From positions 16,507 through 80,506 of the forward strand of contig JAITLM010000143.1 of the NCBI GenBank assembly GCA_031277885.1: a stretch of 64,000 nucleotides of DNA, in the 5' to 3' direction. The DNA comes from Microbacterium sp. (GTDB lineage Bacteria > Actinomycetota > Actinomycetes > Actinomycetales > Microbacteriaceae). This document shows, piece after piece, positions 23,253 through 32,622 of this stretch. The translations under genes were made by a program, and so were the position numbers. Under the pieces are notes generated by a model, which was given only the letters and a program-made list of their open reading frames with translations, ran no database searches and had not been told where the DNA came from. The stretch's first letter is position 1; each line of letters opens with the position of its first letter.

Positions 23253-24974
23253 CTACTTGCCGGTGCAGTAGGTCAGGTCGATCGTGGACAGCACGGGCAC
23301 GTCCCCCGGAGGCGCCGACATCGATGCGACGGTCTTGGGGTCGGTGGCCTTGCACTGCGGGTTCTCGATCGGGTTCGCGGTCAGCCCCAGCTGCTGCAGG
23401 GTCTGGGTCGCGGACTCGAGCGTCCAGCCGGTGAGGTCGTTGAGGGTCACGACGCCGCTGGCCACGACGAGATCGATCACGGTGCCCGGTGCCACCTTGG
23501 CGTCGGCCTGCACGCTCGACGACAGCACGATGTCGTGCTGCGTGCGCGGATCGTTCCTCTGGGTCACGGACCCGAGCTGCAGACCGGCCTTGGACAGCGT
23601 GTCCTTCGCGGCGGTGGCGCTGAGGCCGACCAGCTGGGGTACGGCGACATCGGCGGCGCCGGAGGAGACGTACACGGTGACCGACTGGCCCTTGTCCATG
23701 TGCGCGCCGGCTTCGGGCTCCGTGCTGACGACCTTGCCCTTGTCGACGGTCGCATCCGCCTGATCGATGCGGATCGCGCGCAGGTCGCTCTTCGCGAGCA
23801 GCGCGACCGCCGACTCGTAGGTCTGACCCGCAAGACTCGGCACCGATCGCGTGGCGGTCGGCACTTCGGCGGTGGGCTTGATCGCGAGCACCCAGATCAG
23901 CACCGAGGCCATCAGCACGACGAGCAGCGCGACGCCCGCCCAGATCCAGGCCACCGGAGGCCCCGACTGCGTGCGCGTCATGGTCGTGTCGGTCGAGAGC
24001 TGACGCAGCGTGCGCGCGGTCTCCTGCGCGTGCCGCGGGCTCGGGCCGTAGAGCTCGCTGGTGAGCGAGGACAGCTGCTTCTTCGTGGGCACGGCGCCGG
24101 TCACGGCGTCGTCGAGCGCGGTGCGGAACGAGACCGCATCGGGGAAGCGCTGGAACGGATCCTTCGCCATCGCCCGGAGCACGACCGGATCCAGGGCGCG
24201 GATGCGCTCGAGCTCGGCGGCGGAGTGCTCCTCGTCGTGCACCTCGCTCGGCGGCAGCGGCGTCTCGCTGACGTGCTGGTAGGCGACGGCGACCGGCGAG
24301 TCTCCGCGGAACGGCTGGCGTCCCGTCAGCATCTCGTACAGCACGATGCCCGCGGAGTACAGGTCGGTGCGGGCGTCGACCTGCTCCCCCTTGGCCTGCT
24401 CCGGAGAGAAGTATGCGGCGGTGCCGATGATCTGGGTGGTCTCGGCGACCGTGGAGGAGGAGTCCGAGACGGCGCGGGCGATCCCGAAGTCCATCACCTT
24501 GACCGTGCCGTCCGGGGTCACCTTGACGTTGCCGGGCTTGATGTCGCGGTGCACGACGCCGGCGCGGTGGGAGTACTCCAGCGCCTCGAGGATGCCGTCC
24601 GCATAGCGCACGGCATCGACGGTCGCCACGGGGCCTCGCGCGATGATGTCCTTCAGCAGATCGCCGGGGACGAGCTCCATGACGATGAAGGGGACCGGTT
24701 CGGCGGGAGTCCCGCCGGCCTCCGCGGTGCTGTCCTCGCCCGCGTCGAACACGCGCACGATCGAGGGGTGCGACATGCGCGAGGCCGCCTGCGCCTCCAT
24801 CCGGAACCGGGTGCGGAACGCGGCGTCGCGAGCGAGTTCCCGGTCCAGGATCTTGATCGCGACCTCGCGCCCGAGGGTCAGGTCGTATCCCCGGTGCACA
24901 TGTGCCATGCCACCGCGGCCGATGAGGTCATCGACGCGGTAGCGACCGGCCATGACGCGCGTGATCGTCGCCAC
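23253..24974 (-). CDS. pknB: Ser/Thr protein kinase PknB with PASTA repeats
   Basis: 573 residues. The kinase domain (about 12-275) has GRGGMAHVHRG, catalytic Lys41 in [20 protein letters not shown] and SPEQAKGE. A TM (about 350-372) follows a juxtamembrane segment. Outside are three PASTA repeats, against four in Mycobacterium PknB, the last holding two cysteines near the end. PknB senses muropeptides or lipid II and phosphorylates division and wall enzymes. GTG 24974 gives VATITRVMAGRY; ATG 24953 is an alternative. It is the last gene of the leftward block, 44 nt after pknA. Confidence 0.95.
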   Translation of the reverse strand: MATITRVMAGRYRVDDLIGRGGMAHVHRGYDLTLGREVAIKILDRELARDAAFRTRFRMEAQAASRMSHPSIVRVFDAGEDSTAEAGGTPAEPVPFIVMELVPGDLLKDIIARGPVATVDAVRYADGILEALEYSHRAGVVHRDIKPGNVKVTPDGTVKVMDFGIARAVSDSSSTVAETTQIIGTAAYFSPEQAKGEQVDARTDLYSAGIVLYEMLTGRQPFRGDSPVAVAYQHVSETPLPPSEVHDEEHSAAELERIRALDPVVLRAMAKDPFQRFPDAVSFRTALDDAVTGAVPTKKQLSSLTSELYGPSPRHAQETARTLRQLSTDTTMTRTQSGPPVAWIWAGVALLVVLMASVLIWVLAIKPTAEVPTATRSVPSLAGQTYESAVALLAKSDLRAIRIDQADATVDKGKVVSTEPEAGAHMDKGQSVTVYVSSGAADVAVPQLVGLSATAAKDTLSKAGLQLGSVTQRNDPRTQHDIVLSSSVQADAKVAPGTVIDLVVASGVVTLNDLTGWTLESATQTLQQLGLTANPIENPQCKATDPKTVASMSAPPGDVPVLSTIDLTYCTGK

Positions 24975-25018
24975 AGAGGACCCCCCTGGTTCTCTTGTTG
25001 GATGTGCTTTCGGGCCGC

Positions 25019-26761
25019 TCAGGGCGTCGGAGCGGGTGTGACCGGGCCGGTGCCCGGCAGGATCGGCTGCGCCATCTGCGGCGACGGTCCGCTCTCGCGC
25101 TTGCTGTCGCCGCACAGCGCCAGGTAGGTCGCGGTGACCTGCGCTCCCGGCTGATTGGCGATCGAGATCTCGGCGTTGAGCGTGTTGGCGTCGAAGGTCT
25201 TCTGGGAGCCGTCGCCGACGAACGTCGCGTTGGTGAGGGTCACCACGTAGCCGGACACGTTGCCGGTGCCGCTCGGGCACACGAAGCCGGCCCAGCTCAG
25301 CTGCACGGTTCCGCCCGCGGTCGCGTTGCCGGCGAGCTTCGGAGCGGAGTCGGGTGCGCCGATCGGGACGAGGTCGCCGTACTCCGTGAGCTGCACCACG
25401 GTGCCCTTCTTGACGTTGCCGCCGCTCGGATCGGTGCTGTAGATCGTGCCGACCTTGTCCTGCGACGAGGCGTGGTCGCCCGTGGAGCAGGTGCCGTCGA
25501 GGCCGGCACCCTTGAGCGTCTGCACGGCGGCGTCGCAGGTCTGCCCGATCAGGTTGAGCGTGCCGAGCGCGACCGTGTCGGAGGTCGGGGTGGGCGTGGG
25601 CGTCGGTGTCGGCGTCTTGGGCGGCGTCGAGCTCGCAGAGGTCGACGGAGCGGGCTCCGGCGCCTTCTGGTTCGACAGCAGCGCCCACAACGTGCCGCCG
25701 AGCACGATGACCAGCAGCGCGATGAGTGCGACGAGCGGCCAGGTCCAGGGGCTGCGCTTCTTCTTCTCCGGGGCCTCATCGGCCTCGGTCGGGATCTGCG
25801 CGGTCGTCGGCATGATCGTGGTCGCACCCTGCGTCGCGCCGAGGAGCTGGGTCATGGCGTCGTCGCCCGTCGCACCCGCGACGGCACCGGCGCCCACGAC
25901 GCCGGCGATGACGGCCGGCACCGCGATGGCCGCGGAGTTCAGGTCGCCGCGGCGCAACGCCTGCGCGGCGCGCGCGACCGTGGCCGCGGAGCTCGGCCGG
26001 TCGGCCGGCTTCTTCGCGATCATGGCCATGACGAGGTTCTGCACCGGCTGCGGCACGGTCGCGGGCAGCGGCGGCGGGGTGTCGTTGATCTGCGCCATGG
26101 CGATCGCGACCTGGGACTCGCCCGTGAACGGGCGCTTCCCCGCCAGGCACTCGTACGCGACGATGCCGAGCGAGTAGATGTCGGTGGCCGGCGATGCGGC
26201 GTGTCCCGAGGCCTGCTCGGGCGAGAGGTACTGCACGGTGCCCATGACCTGGCCGGTGGCCGTGAGCGGCACCTGGTCGGCGATCCGGGCGATGCCGAAG
26301 TCGGTGATCTTGACGCGGCCGTCCGGGGTGATCAGCAGGTTGCCGGGCTTGATGTCGCGGTGCACGAGGCCCGCGGCGTGCGCGGCCTGCAGCGCGGAGG
26401 CGGTCTGGGCGACGATGTCGAGCGTCTTGTCGGCGCTGAGGGATCCCTCGCGCTCGATGATCGTGGAGAGGGCCTCGCCGGGGACGAGCTCCATCACGAG
26501 GTAGGCAGAGCCGTTCTCCTCGCCGTAGTCGAAGACGCTCGCGATGCCCTCGTGGTTCACGAGGGCCGCGTGGCGGGCCTCGGCGCGGAAGCGCTCGAGG
26601 AACCCGGGATCCCCCATGTACTCGTCCTTGAGGATCTTGATGGCGACGGTCCGTCCGATGACGTGATCGGTCGCCTCCCATACCTCGCCCATGCCACCGA
26701 TGGCGATCCGAGACTGCAGCTCGTAGCGACCGCCGAAATGCACACCCTGCGTCGGCCTCAT
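25019..26761 (-). CDS. pknA: Ser/Thr protein kinase PknA with extracellular domain
   Basis: 580 residues. The kinase domain (about 12-270) has GGMGEVWEA, Lys42 in [23 protein letters not shown] and [12 protein letters not shown] (about 322-344) leads to a Thr-Pro repeat linker, a PASTA-like unit ([20 protein letters not shown]) and then an FN3-like domain. Mycobacterial PknA lacks such an ectodomain, so signal input may differ here. Several extracellular cysteines could pair. It overlaps pbpA by 4 nt and acts with PknB in growth control. Confidence 0.94.
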   Translation of the reverse strand: MRPTQGVHFGGRYELQSRIAIGGMGEVWEATDHVIGRTVAIKILKDEYMGDPGFLERFRAEARHAALVNHEGIASVFDYGEENGSAYLVMELVPGEALSTIIEREGSLSADKTLDIVAQTASALQAAHAAGLVHRDIKPGNLLITPDGRVKITDFGIARIADQVPLTATGQVMGTVQYLSPEQASGHAASPATDIYSLGIVAYECLAGKRPFTGESQVAIAMAQINDTPPPLPATVPQPVQNLVMAMIAKKPADRPSSAATVARAAQALRRGDLNSAAIAVPAVIAGVVGAGAVAGATGDDAMTQLLGATQGATTIMPTTAQIPTEADEAPEKKKRSPWTWPLVALIALLVIVLGGTLWALLSNQKAPEPAPSTSASSTPPKTPTPTPTPTPTSDTVALGTLNLIGQTCDAAVQTLKGAGLDGTCSTGDHASSQDKVGTIYSTDPSGGNVKKGTVVQLTEYGDLVPIGAPDSAPKLAGNATAGGTVQLSWAGFVCPSGTGNVSGYVVTLTNATFVGDGSQKTFDANTLNAEISIANQPGAQVTATYLALCGDSKRESGPSPQMAQPILPGTGPVTPAPTP

Positions 26762-28221
26762 TTCTTCAGCACCGCCTCCATGACCTTCTTGGCAATCGGT
26801 GATGCGATCGCATCACCGGATCCGGACTGTCCCTGCCCACCGCCGTCTTCGACGACGACCGCAACGGCGATCTCCGGGTTCGAAGCGGGCGCGAAGCCGG
26901 TGAACCACAGCGTGTAAGGGTTCGTGTCACCGTTCTCCGCTGTGCCCGTCTTACCGGCCACGTCGACTCCGTCTATTCTTGCACCCTGCGCCGCGCCGCT
27001 TGAGACCGACGCCTGCATGGCGGCGGTGATCGCCGCGGCCTGGTCGGAGCTCATCGCCTGCCCGAACTCGCTGTTGTCGATCTGCTTGAGCACGGACAGA
27101 TCGTCGCCGAGCACCTGATCCACCATGCGCGGGTTCATCACGATGCCGTTGTTCGCGATGCCGGCCGAGACCATGGCCATCTGCAGGGGCGTCGCCCGCA
27201 CGTCGCCCTGTCCGAAGCCCGTGAGACCCGTCTTGTCGGGCGAGAGGCTCTTCGGGTACATGGACGCGGTCGACTCGAGCGGGAGCGAGAACTCCTTGCC
27301 GAAGCCGAACTTCTCCGCCGAGGAGCGGATCGCCTTGTCCCCGAGCTGCACCGCGAGCTCGGCCATCGGGATGTTGCAGCTGTACCGGATCGCATCGGCG
27401 AGGCTCACGGTCTGCCCGTCGCCGCCGGGGCACGTGCCGCCCCACGAGTTGTGCACGGCGGTGGTGGTGCCCGGCAGCGTGAACGCGGCGGGGTTCGGGA
27501 ACGTCGACTGCATCGTGAACTTGCCGGAGTCGAGCGCCGCGGCGGCGACGACGAGCTTGAACGTGGACCCGGGAGGGTTCATGTTCCCCCCGATCGCGCG
27601 GTTCGACAGCGGCTTGTTCGGGTCGGCGACGAGGCCGTCGTAGGTGGCGTTGGCGGCCTTCGAGTCGTGTACGGCGAGGCTGTTCGTGTCGTAGCCCGGG
27701 GTGGAGACCATCGCGAGGATCCGCCCCGTCTTCGGCTCGATCGCGACGACGGCGCCCTGGAGGCCCTGCAGCGCGTCGTAGGCGGCCTTCTGCGCGACGG
27801 GGTCGAGGCTGAGGCGGACGTTCGCGCCCTTCTGCGGCTGGCCCGAGACGATGCGCTCGATCGTCGAGAGGAAGTTCGATCCCCCGGTGCCGCTGAGCTC
27901 GCTGTTCATGGCCTTCTCGATGCCGGTCGCGCTGCCCAGTGCGGGGTTGTAGTAGCCGGTGACCGAGGACCACATCTGCGGATCCGTGTACACGCGCTGG
28001 AACGAGTACATGTCCCCCGACGGGGTCGACGTGGCGATCGGGGTGTCCCCGGCGAGGATGGATCCGCGCTGGATCTCGTAGCTGTCCAGCCGGGTGCGCC
28101 GGTTGGCGTCGTTCTGCGCGAGCGCATCCGCCTGCACGACCTGGATCCAGCTCACCGAGCCGAACAGGGCGAGGAACATGACCAGCACGAGGATGCTGAT
28201 CCTTCGGAGTTCCTTGGTCAT
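26758..28221 (-). CDS. pbpA: Penicillin-binding protein PbpA (class B transpeptidase)
   Basis: 487 residues. One N-terminal TM (about 8-27) anchors a PBP dimerisation region and a transpeptidase domain. The three catalytic motifs are STFK (Ser219), YSCN (SxN) and KTGT. It crosslinks peptidoglycan outside the membrane, normally with the RodA partner encoded just upstream. ATG 28221 is the family start, overlapping rodA by 4 nt; the longer frame is rodA shadow. It is shorter than class B PBPs with PASTA tails. Confidence 0.95.
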   Translation of the reverse strand: MTKELRRISILVLVMFLALFGSVSWIQVVQADALAQNDANRRTRLDSYEIQRGSILAGDTPIATSTPSGDMYSFQRVYTDPQMWSSVTGYYNPALGSATGIEKAMNSELSGTGGSNFLSTIERIVSGQPQKGANVRLSLDPVAQKAAYDALQGLQGAVVAIEPKTGRILAMVSTPGYDTNSLAVHDSKAANATYDGLVADPNKPLSNRAIGGNMNPPGSTFKLVVAAAALDSGKFTMQSTFPNPAAFTLPGTTTAVHNSWGGTCPGGDGQTVSLADAIRYSCNIPMAELAVQLGDKAIRSSAEKFGFGKEFSLPLESTASMYPKSLSPDKTGLTGFGQGDVRATPLQMAMVSAGIANNGIVMNPRMVDQVLGDDLSVLKQIDNSEFGQAMSSDQAAAITAAMQASVSSGAAQGARIDGVDVAGKTGTAENGDTNPYTLWFTGFAPASNPEIAVAVVVEDGGGQGQSGSGDAIASPIAKKVMEAVLKK

Positions 28222-29615
28222 CCGATCACCACCCTGGGCTGGCGGCGCACGCCGTCGGAGATCCGCAGCAGCAGGCCGACGATGAGCCAGTTGGCGATGA
28301 GGGAGGAGCCTCCCGCCGCGAGGAACGGCGTGGTGAGGCCGGTCAGCGGGATCACGCGGGTGACGCCTCCGACCATGATGAAGACCTGCAGGCCGATCGT
28401 GAACGAGACGCCCACCGCGAGCAGCTTGCCGAAGTCGTCCTGACCGGCGACGCCGATCCGCAGGCCGCGGCTGACGAAGACCATGTACAGGCACAGCACG
28501 GCGAACAGGCCGATCAGGCCGATCTCCTCACCCAGGCTGGTGATGATGAAGTCGCTCTCGGCGACCGGCGTGATCTGCGGGCGCCCCTGGCCGAGGCCGG
28601 TGCCGAGCAGGCCGCCGTGCGCGAGGCCGAAGATGCCCTGTGTGAGCTGGTAGCTCTGATCCTCCATGAGGTCGGGGTTGAAGGCGTTGATCCACGTGTT
28701 GAAGCGGTTCTGCACGTAGGTCAGGAACTGCGCCACGACCGCGACGCCGATCACCACGCCCACGACGCCGATGAGCACCCAGCTGGTCTTCCCGGTGGCG
28801 ACGTAGAGCATCACGATGAACATGCCGAAGATGAGCACGCCGGTGCCCAGGTCGTGCTGCGCGACGATGATGGCGAGCGAGATCAGCCAGACCACGATCA
28901 CGGGTCCCAGTTCGCGCATGCGCGGCCAGGTGATGCCGGCGAACCTCTTGCCCACGGACGACAGGCTCTCCCTCGTGCGCACGAGGTAGCCCGCGAAGAA
29001 GATCGCCAGGAAGATCTTCGAGAGCTCGCCCGGCTGGAAGCCGAGCCCGCCGATCGAGATCCAGACGTCGGCGTTCGCGTCGGCCTTGAGGCCGGGGATG
29101 AAGGGCAGGATCAGCAGCACCAGGCCCGCCAGCCCGGAGAGGTACGTGTACTTGTACAGCACGCGGTAGTTGCGCAGGAAGATCACGAGGGCGATCGCAC
29201 CGGCGACCGAGATCGCCATCCACATGAGCTGCTTGTTGGAGGACGCGTTCCAGCCCGTGTCGTGATTGGCGATGTCGATCCGGTAGATCTCGGCGATGCC
29301 GACGCCGGTGAGGAGCGTCGCGATCGGGAGGACGAACGGATCCGCATCGCTGGCGACGAAGCGCAGCACGATGTGCAAGGCGAACACGAGCACGGCGAGC
29401 CCGCCGCCGATGAGCAGGATCATCGGGTCGATGTGGCCGAGCGCGCCCAGCTGCACCAGGGTGAGGGCCGAGCCTGCCACTACCACGGCGAAGAGCAGGA
29501 GCCAGAACTCGCGGTTGCGCTGCGTCTGCGGGCCGCGGATCCGGCGCAGCGCGCGCAGCACGGCCGTGTCGGCCGCGACGTCTCCGGCGTTGGGGGCGGG
29601 TGCGGTGGCGGTCAT
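28218..29615 (-). CDS. rodA: RodA/FtsW-type peptidoglycan glycosyltransferase (SEDS)
   Basis: 465 residues and about 12 TM segments. SEDS features include the periplasmic VWISIGGLGFQPGELSKIFL, with the Trp/Gly and Glu-Leu-Ser-Lys set, QHDLGTGVL with its essential Asp, ESDFIITSLGEEIG, and the late PLTGLTTPFLAAGGSS. It polymerises lipid II; the paired transpeptidase is PbpA. The ATG at 29615 overlaps pstP by 4 nt. The N-terminus is extended by about 35 cytoplasmic residues with GPQTQRNREF. Confidence 0.95.
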   Translation of the reverse strand: MTATAPAPNAGDVAADTAVLRALRRIRGPQTQRNREFWLLLFAVVVAGSALTLVQLGALGHIDPMILLIGGGLAVLVFALHIVLRFVASDADPFVLPIATLLTGVGIAEIYRIDIANHDTGWNASSNKQLMWMAISVAGAIALVIFLRNYRVLYKYTYLSGLAGLVLLILPFIPGLKADANADVWISIGGLGFQPGELSKIFLAIFFAGYLVRTRESLSSVGKRFAGITWPRMRELGPVIVVWLISLAIIVAQHDLGTGVLIFGMFIVMLYVATGKTSWVLIGVVGVVIGVAVVAQFLTYVQNRFNTWINAFNPDLMEDQSYQLTQGIFGLAHGGLLGTGLGQGRPQITPVAESDFIITSLGEEIGLIGLFAVLCLYMVFVSRGLRIGVAGQDDFGKLLAVGVSFTIGLQVFIMVGGVTRVIPLTGLTTPFLAAGGSSLIANWLIVGLLLRISDGVRRQPRVVIG

Positions 29616-30862
29616 GGCGTCTTCCCCGTCCCGGTCGAGGCGCGGAGGCGCCCGACGATGGCCGTCGCGTCGTCGAGGGAGCGTGCGGTGATGGTCTGCT
29701 GCACGAGCGACTGGTTGAAGCTGGGCAGATCCGACATCTTGATGCCGGTGTCCTCGTACACGTGCGAGAGGGAGATCGGGCCGAGATCCTGCTGGATCCC
29801 CTGGAACACGGCGACCGTGTCGGTGTCGGAGGAGACCCCCACGAAGTAGCGGGTCTGCGTCCACGCATAGGCGCCGAACAGCGCGGCCGCCATGAGCGCG
29901 ATGACCACGAGGAGTCCGGTGATCCAACCGACGCGGCGCCGCACCGAGCGGCGGTGGTCCTCCTCGATGAGCTCCTCGAGGTAGTCGGCGGCGGGCTCGA
30001 AGTGCGTGGGCTCGTTCGCCGCCTGGCGCACGGGGTGCAGCCAGCTCGGGCGCGCCGGGCGCGCAGCGGGCACGATGATGCCCTGCGGGTTCGCCGCGGC
30101 GCCGACGACGGTCGCGGATCCAGAGAGCACGGGGTGCTGGCCGCCGACGTCGACGATCACGATCGTGACGTTGTCGGGGGCGCCGCCGTCCAGCGCATAC
30201 TTCAGCAGACCGTCCGCGGTGCGTCCGGGGGCCATGCCGAGGCGCAGCGTCTTCTCCATGTGCACTTCGTCGACGACGCCGGAGAGGCCGTCGGAGCACA
30301 GCAGCCAGCGGTCCCCCGGCAGCGTCGGCATGACGAACATGTCGAGCTCGGGATCCGCGTCCATGTCGCTGAGCACGCGCATGAGCACGGAGCGGCGCGG
30401 GTGGTAGCGCGCCTCCTCCGGCGTGATGCGGCCCGAGTCGACCAGCCGCTGCACGAAGGTGTGATCGGTGGTGATCTGGGTGAGCGTCTCGTCGCGGTAG
30501 AGGTAGATGCGGGAGTCGCCGATGTGGCCGATGACGGCGTAGTCGTCGACCATGATGATCGCGTCGAGCGTGGTGCCGAGGCCGGCGAGCTCCGGACGGT
30601 CCTTGACGGCGCGGATCATGTCGCCCGCGGCGGTCGTGGCGGCCGCCTGCAGCGAGGCCTCCGCGTCCATGGTCGAGGGGTAGGCGTGGTCGAGGTTCTG
30701 CAGCCGGTGGATCGCGAGACTGCTCGCGACGTCGCCGCCCGCGTGGCCGCCCATGCCGTCGGCGACGACGAACAGGTTCGCCCCGGCATAGCCGGAGTCC
30801 TGGTTGTTGGAGCGGACCTTCCCGGTGTGGGAGATCGCGGCGCTCGAGCCCTCGAAGACCAT
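29612..30862 (-). CDS. pstP: PP2C-family Ser/Thr phosphatase PstP
   Basis: 416 residues. The PP2C catalytic domain (about 1-235) contains SHTGKVRSNNQDSGY, VVADGMGGHAGGDVAS, IGHIGDSRIYL, LLCSDGLSGVV and DNVTIVIVDV, including the metal-binding aspartates. A linker, one TM (about 315-337) and an extracellular tail of about 80 residues follow. It dephosphorylates PknA/PknB and their targets. It lies 9 nt after fhaB and overlaps rodA, as in other actinobacteria. Confidence 0.95.
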   Translation of the reverse strand: MVFEGSSAAISHTGKVRSNNQDSGYAGANLFVVADGMGGHAGGDVASSLAIHRLQNLDHAYPSTMDAEASLQAAATTAAGDMIRAVKDRPELAGLGTTLDAIIMVDDYAVIGHIGDSRIYLYRDETLTQITTDHTFVQRLVDSGRITPEEARYHPRRSVLMRVLSDMDADPELDMFVMPTLPGDRWLLCSDGLSGVVDEVHMEKTLRLGMAPGRTADGLLKYALDGGAPDNVTIVIVDVGGQHPVLSGSATVVGAAANPQGIIVPAARPARPSWLHPVRQAANEPTHFEPAADYLEELIEEDHRRSVRRRVGWITGLLVVIALMAAALFGAYAWTQTRYFVGVSSDTDTVAVFQGIQQDLGPISLSHVYEDTGIKMSDLPSFNQSLVQQTITARSLDDATAIVGRLRASTGTGKTP

Positions 30863-30871
30863 GGTCGCCGG

Positions 30872-31387
30872 TTACGCCCGCAGCTCGAACGTTGTGGCGC
30901 CCACCTTGATGGGCGCGCCGATCGACACGGCGACGGGGGCGCCGACGCGCTCGCCGTTCAGGAACGTGCCGTTCGTGGAGTCGAGATCCTGGAGCATCCA
31001 CTGATCGCCCCAGAGCAGCAGGCGCGCGTGATGGCTGGACGTGTAGTCGTCGCGGATGACCAGCCCCGACTCGCTCGAACGGCCGATCGACATCGGCTCG
31101 GATCCCAGCGGCACCTCGAGGCCGGCCTTGGGGCCGGACGTGATGACGAGCTTGGCGACGGTGGACGTGGTGGCGGGTCCGCCGGGCCTGCTCCTCGGCG
31201 CCGCCGGGGTCTTCGCGGGCGGGGCGGGCTTGGCCGCGGGGGCGCTCGCCGCGGCCTCCGCCTGGGGCAGCTTGCGCACGCGCACGCCGAACAGGTCCGC
31301 GCGGAGCGAGTAGACGACGGCGAAGACGAAGAACCACATCAGCACGAGGAAGCCGATGCGGAGGAGGAGGAGCGTCAGTTCACTCAT
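30872..31387 (-). CDS. fhaB: FHA-domain membrane protein FhaB
   Basis: 171 residues. One N-terminal TM (about 5-28) is followed by an Ala/Pro linker and a C-terminal FHA domain with IGRSSESGLVI, SSHHARLL and the loop LDSTNGTFLNGERV. FHA domains bind phosphothreonine; FhaB (FipA) links PknA/PknB phosphorylation to septal wall synthesis. It starts 42 nt after fhaA and ends 9 nt before pstP. Confidence 0.93.
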   Translation of the reverse strand: MSELTLLLLRIGFLVLMWFFVFAVVYSLRADLFGVRVRKLPQAEAAASAPAAKPAPPAKTPAAPRSRPGGPATTSTVAKLVITSGPKAGLEVPLGSEPMSIGRSSESGLVIRDDYTSSHHARLLLWGDQWMLQDLDSTNGTFLNGERVGAPVAVSIGAPIKVGATTFELRA

Positions 31388-31429
31388 GACGGCTGCTCCT
31401 CACGATGGCGCGCTCGCCGCGGGCCGCGC

Positions 31430-32158
31430 TCACGGATTGACCCCGAACGCGCGGGTGGCGTCGTCGCCGCGGCCGCCGCGGGCCGGCTCGGAGACGGGCA
31501 CGACCTCGAACATCAGGTCGGTGCGGCCGATCGTGATGACCATGCCGCTCTCCAGCTGGGCCTCGCGCACGCGCTGGCCGTTGAGCTTGGTGCCGTTGGT
31601 GGAGCCGAGATCGCGGAGCATGGCGTGGTCGCCGTCCCACAGCACCTCGGCGTGCTTGCGGCTGGATCCGGCATCGCTGATGGTGATGTCGGCGTCGCTG
31701 CCTCGGCCGATGACCGTGCGCGCCTTGGTGACGGGGTGACGGGTGCCGCCGGTGGTGACGACGGCCTGCCAGGTGACGCGTCCGCTGCTCCGCGTGGAGG
31801 CGGATTCGACGCGCACGGTGCCCGTCGCGAGCTTGTCATCGGCTTCGAGGGCGATGTTCACGGGACCGGAGAAGCTGTAGCCCTGGGCGCGGGCGTGCTC
31901 CTTGACCAGGACGTGCAGCTCGTCGAGGAGGGCGGATCCGAGTCCGTGCATGGCGGTCGCGTCCTCGCCGCTCAGGTGCACGAGGAAGGTGCTCGGCACG
32001 ATGATGCGGTCGCGGCTGACGACGGCCGCCTTCGTGTCCATCTCGCGACGCAGTGCCGAAGCGATCTCCACGGGCTGGATGCCGCTGCGGAAGGTCTTCG
32101 CGAACGCGCTGTTCACTGCGCGCTCGAGACCCTTCTCAAAGCTGTCTAGTAGTCCCAC
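31430..32158 (-). CDS. fhaA: FHA-domain protein FhaA with DUF3662 domain
   Basis: 242 residues. An N-terminal DUF3662-type domain (GLLDSFEKGLERAVNSAFAK) is followed by a C-terminal FHA domain with IGRGSDADITI, SSRKHAEV and LGSTNGTKLNGQRV. In mycobacteria FhaA binds the phosphorylated pseudokinase MviN and helps regulate wall synthesis. The long central disordered region of mycobacterial FhaA is much shorter here. GTG 32158 has GGGAG about 5 nt upstream and matches the family start. It is the first gene of the seven-gene leftward operon. Confidence 0.93.
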   Translation of the reverse strand: MGLLDSFEKGLERAVNSAFAKTFRSGIQPVEIASALRREMDTKAAVVSRDRIIVPSTFLVHLSGEDATAMHGLGSALLDELHVLVKEHARAQGYSFSGPVNIALEADDKLATGTVRVESASTRSSGRVTWQAVVTTGGTRHPVTKARTVIGRGSDADITISDAGSSRKHAEVLWDGDHAMLRDLGSTNGTKLNGQRVREAQLESGMVITIGRTDLMFEVVPVSEPARGGRGDDATRAFGVNP

Positions 32159-32282
32159 TGGGCTCCCATGGCTCACCGATCGGTACGCACATCGTAGCGA
32201 CAAGGCCTGAATGATCCCCCGGACGGCGCGATCCGGATGCCGCGCGGGCGCGGGGTTCGACGGCGAACGCGCCGGATCCCGC

Positions 32283-32341
32283 CGAGCGCACGGGACGTTC
32301 GCGTGCGCAGCCCGTGCACTCGACGCGTTGCCGTGCGCTCG
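32283..32341. repeat. Inverted repeat between fhaA and tRNA-Leu
   Basis: Perfect 11-bp arms CGAGCGCACGG (32283-32293) and CCGTGCGCTCG (32331-32341) around a GC-rich core, with an additional half-like CCCGTGCACTCGAC inside. The gap 32159-32421 (263 bp) otherwise shows only a weak -10-like TATTCT (32388-32393) before tRNA-Leu. Confidence 0.6.
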
Positions 32342-32421
32342 ACACGGCCGGGTGCCGCGTCGGTTCGGAGTGGGCGTCGGGGCGTGATATTCTCGGGAGG
32401 TTGGTTCGCGAGGACCGACAT

Positions 32422-32505
32422 GCGCGAGTGGCGGAATAGGTAGACGCGCTGGCTTCAGGTGCCAGTGCCTGCAAGGGCGTGGGGGTTCAAGTCCCCCCTC
32501 GCGCA
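32422..32505 (+). tRNA. tRNA-Leu (CAG anticodon)
   Basis: An 84-nt class II tRNA with acceptor GCGCGAG/CTCGCGC and discriminator A, anticodon CAG at 32456-32458, a long variable arm (TGCCTGCAAGGGCG) and T arm GGGGGTTCAAGTCCCCC. No CCA is encoded. It lies opposite fhaA at the usual end of this conserved block. Confidence 0.97.
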
Positions 32506-32514
32506 CAGTGAGGA

Positions 32515-32550
32515 GAAGGCCCGGATCGAGAGATCCGGGCCTTCTTCATT
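32515..32550 (+). terminator. Terminator after tRNA-Leu
   Basis: A perfect 13-bp stem GAAGGCCCGGATC / GATCCGGGCCTTC with loop GAGA, followed by TTCATTT. It starts 10 nt after the tRNA. Confidence 0.9.
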
Positions 32551-32622
32551 TCCTTGACCCGTGCGGGCCCGCCGCTAATCTGGCGTCAGCCGCGGACCGC
32601 GGCGCGAGCCGAAGGAGACGTC

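Noticed and set aside
25556-25625. Possible microsatellite in pknA
   Set aside because: It is an ordinary Thr-Pro linker (TPTPTPTPT) after the TM; such stalks are common in these kinases.
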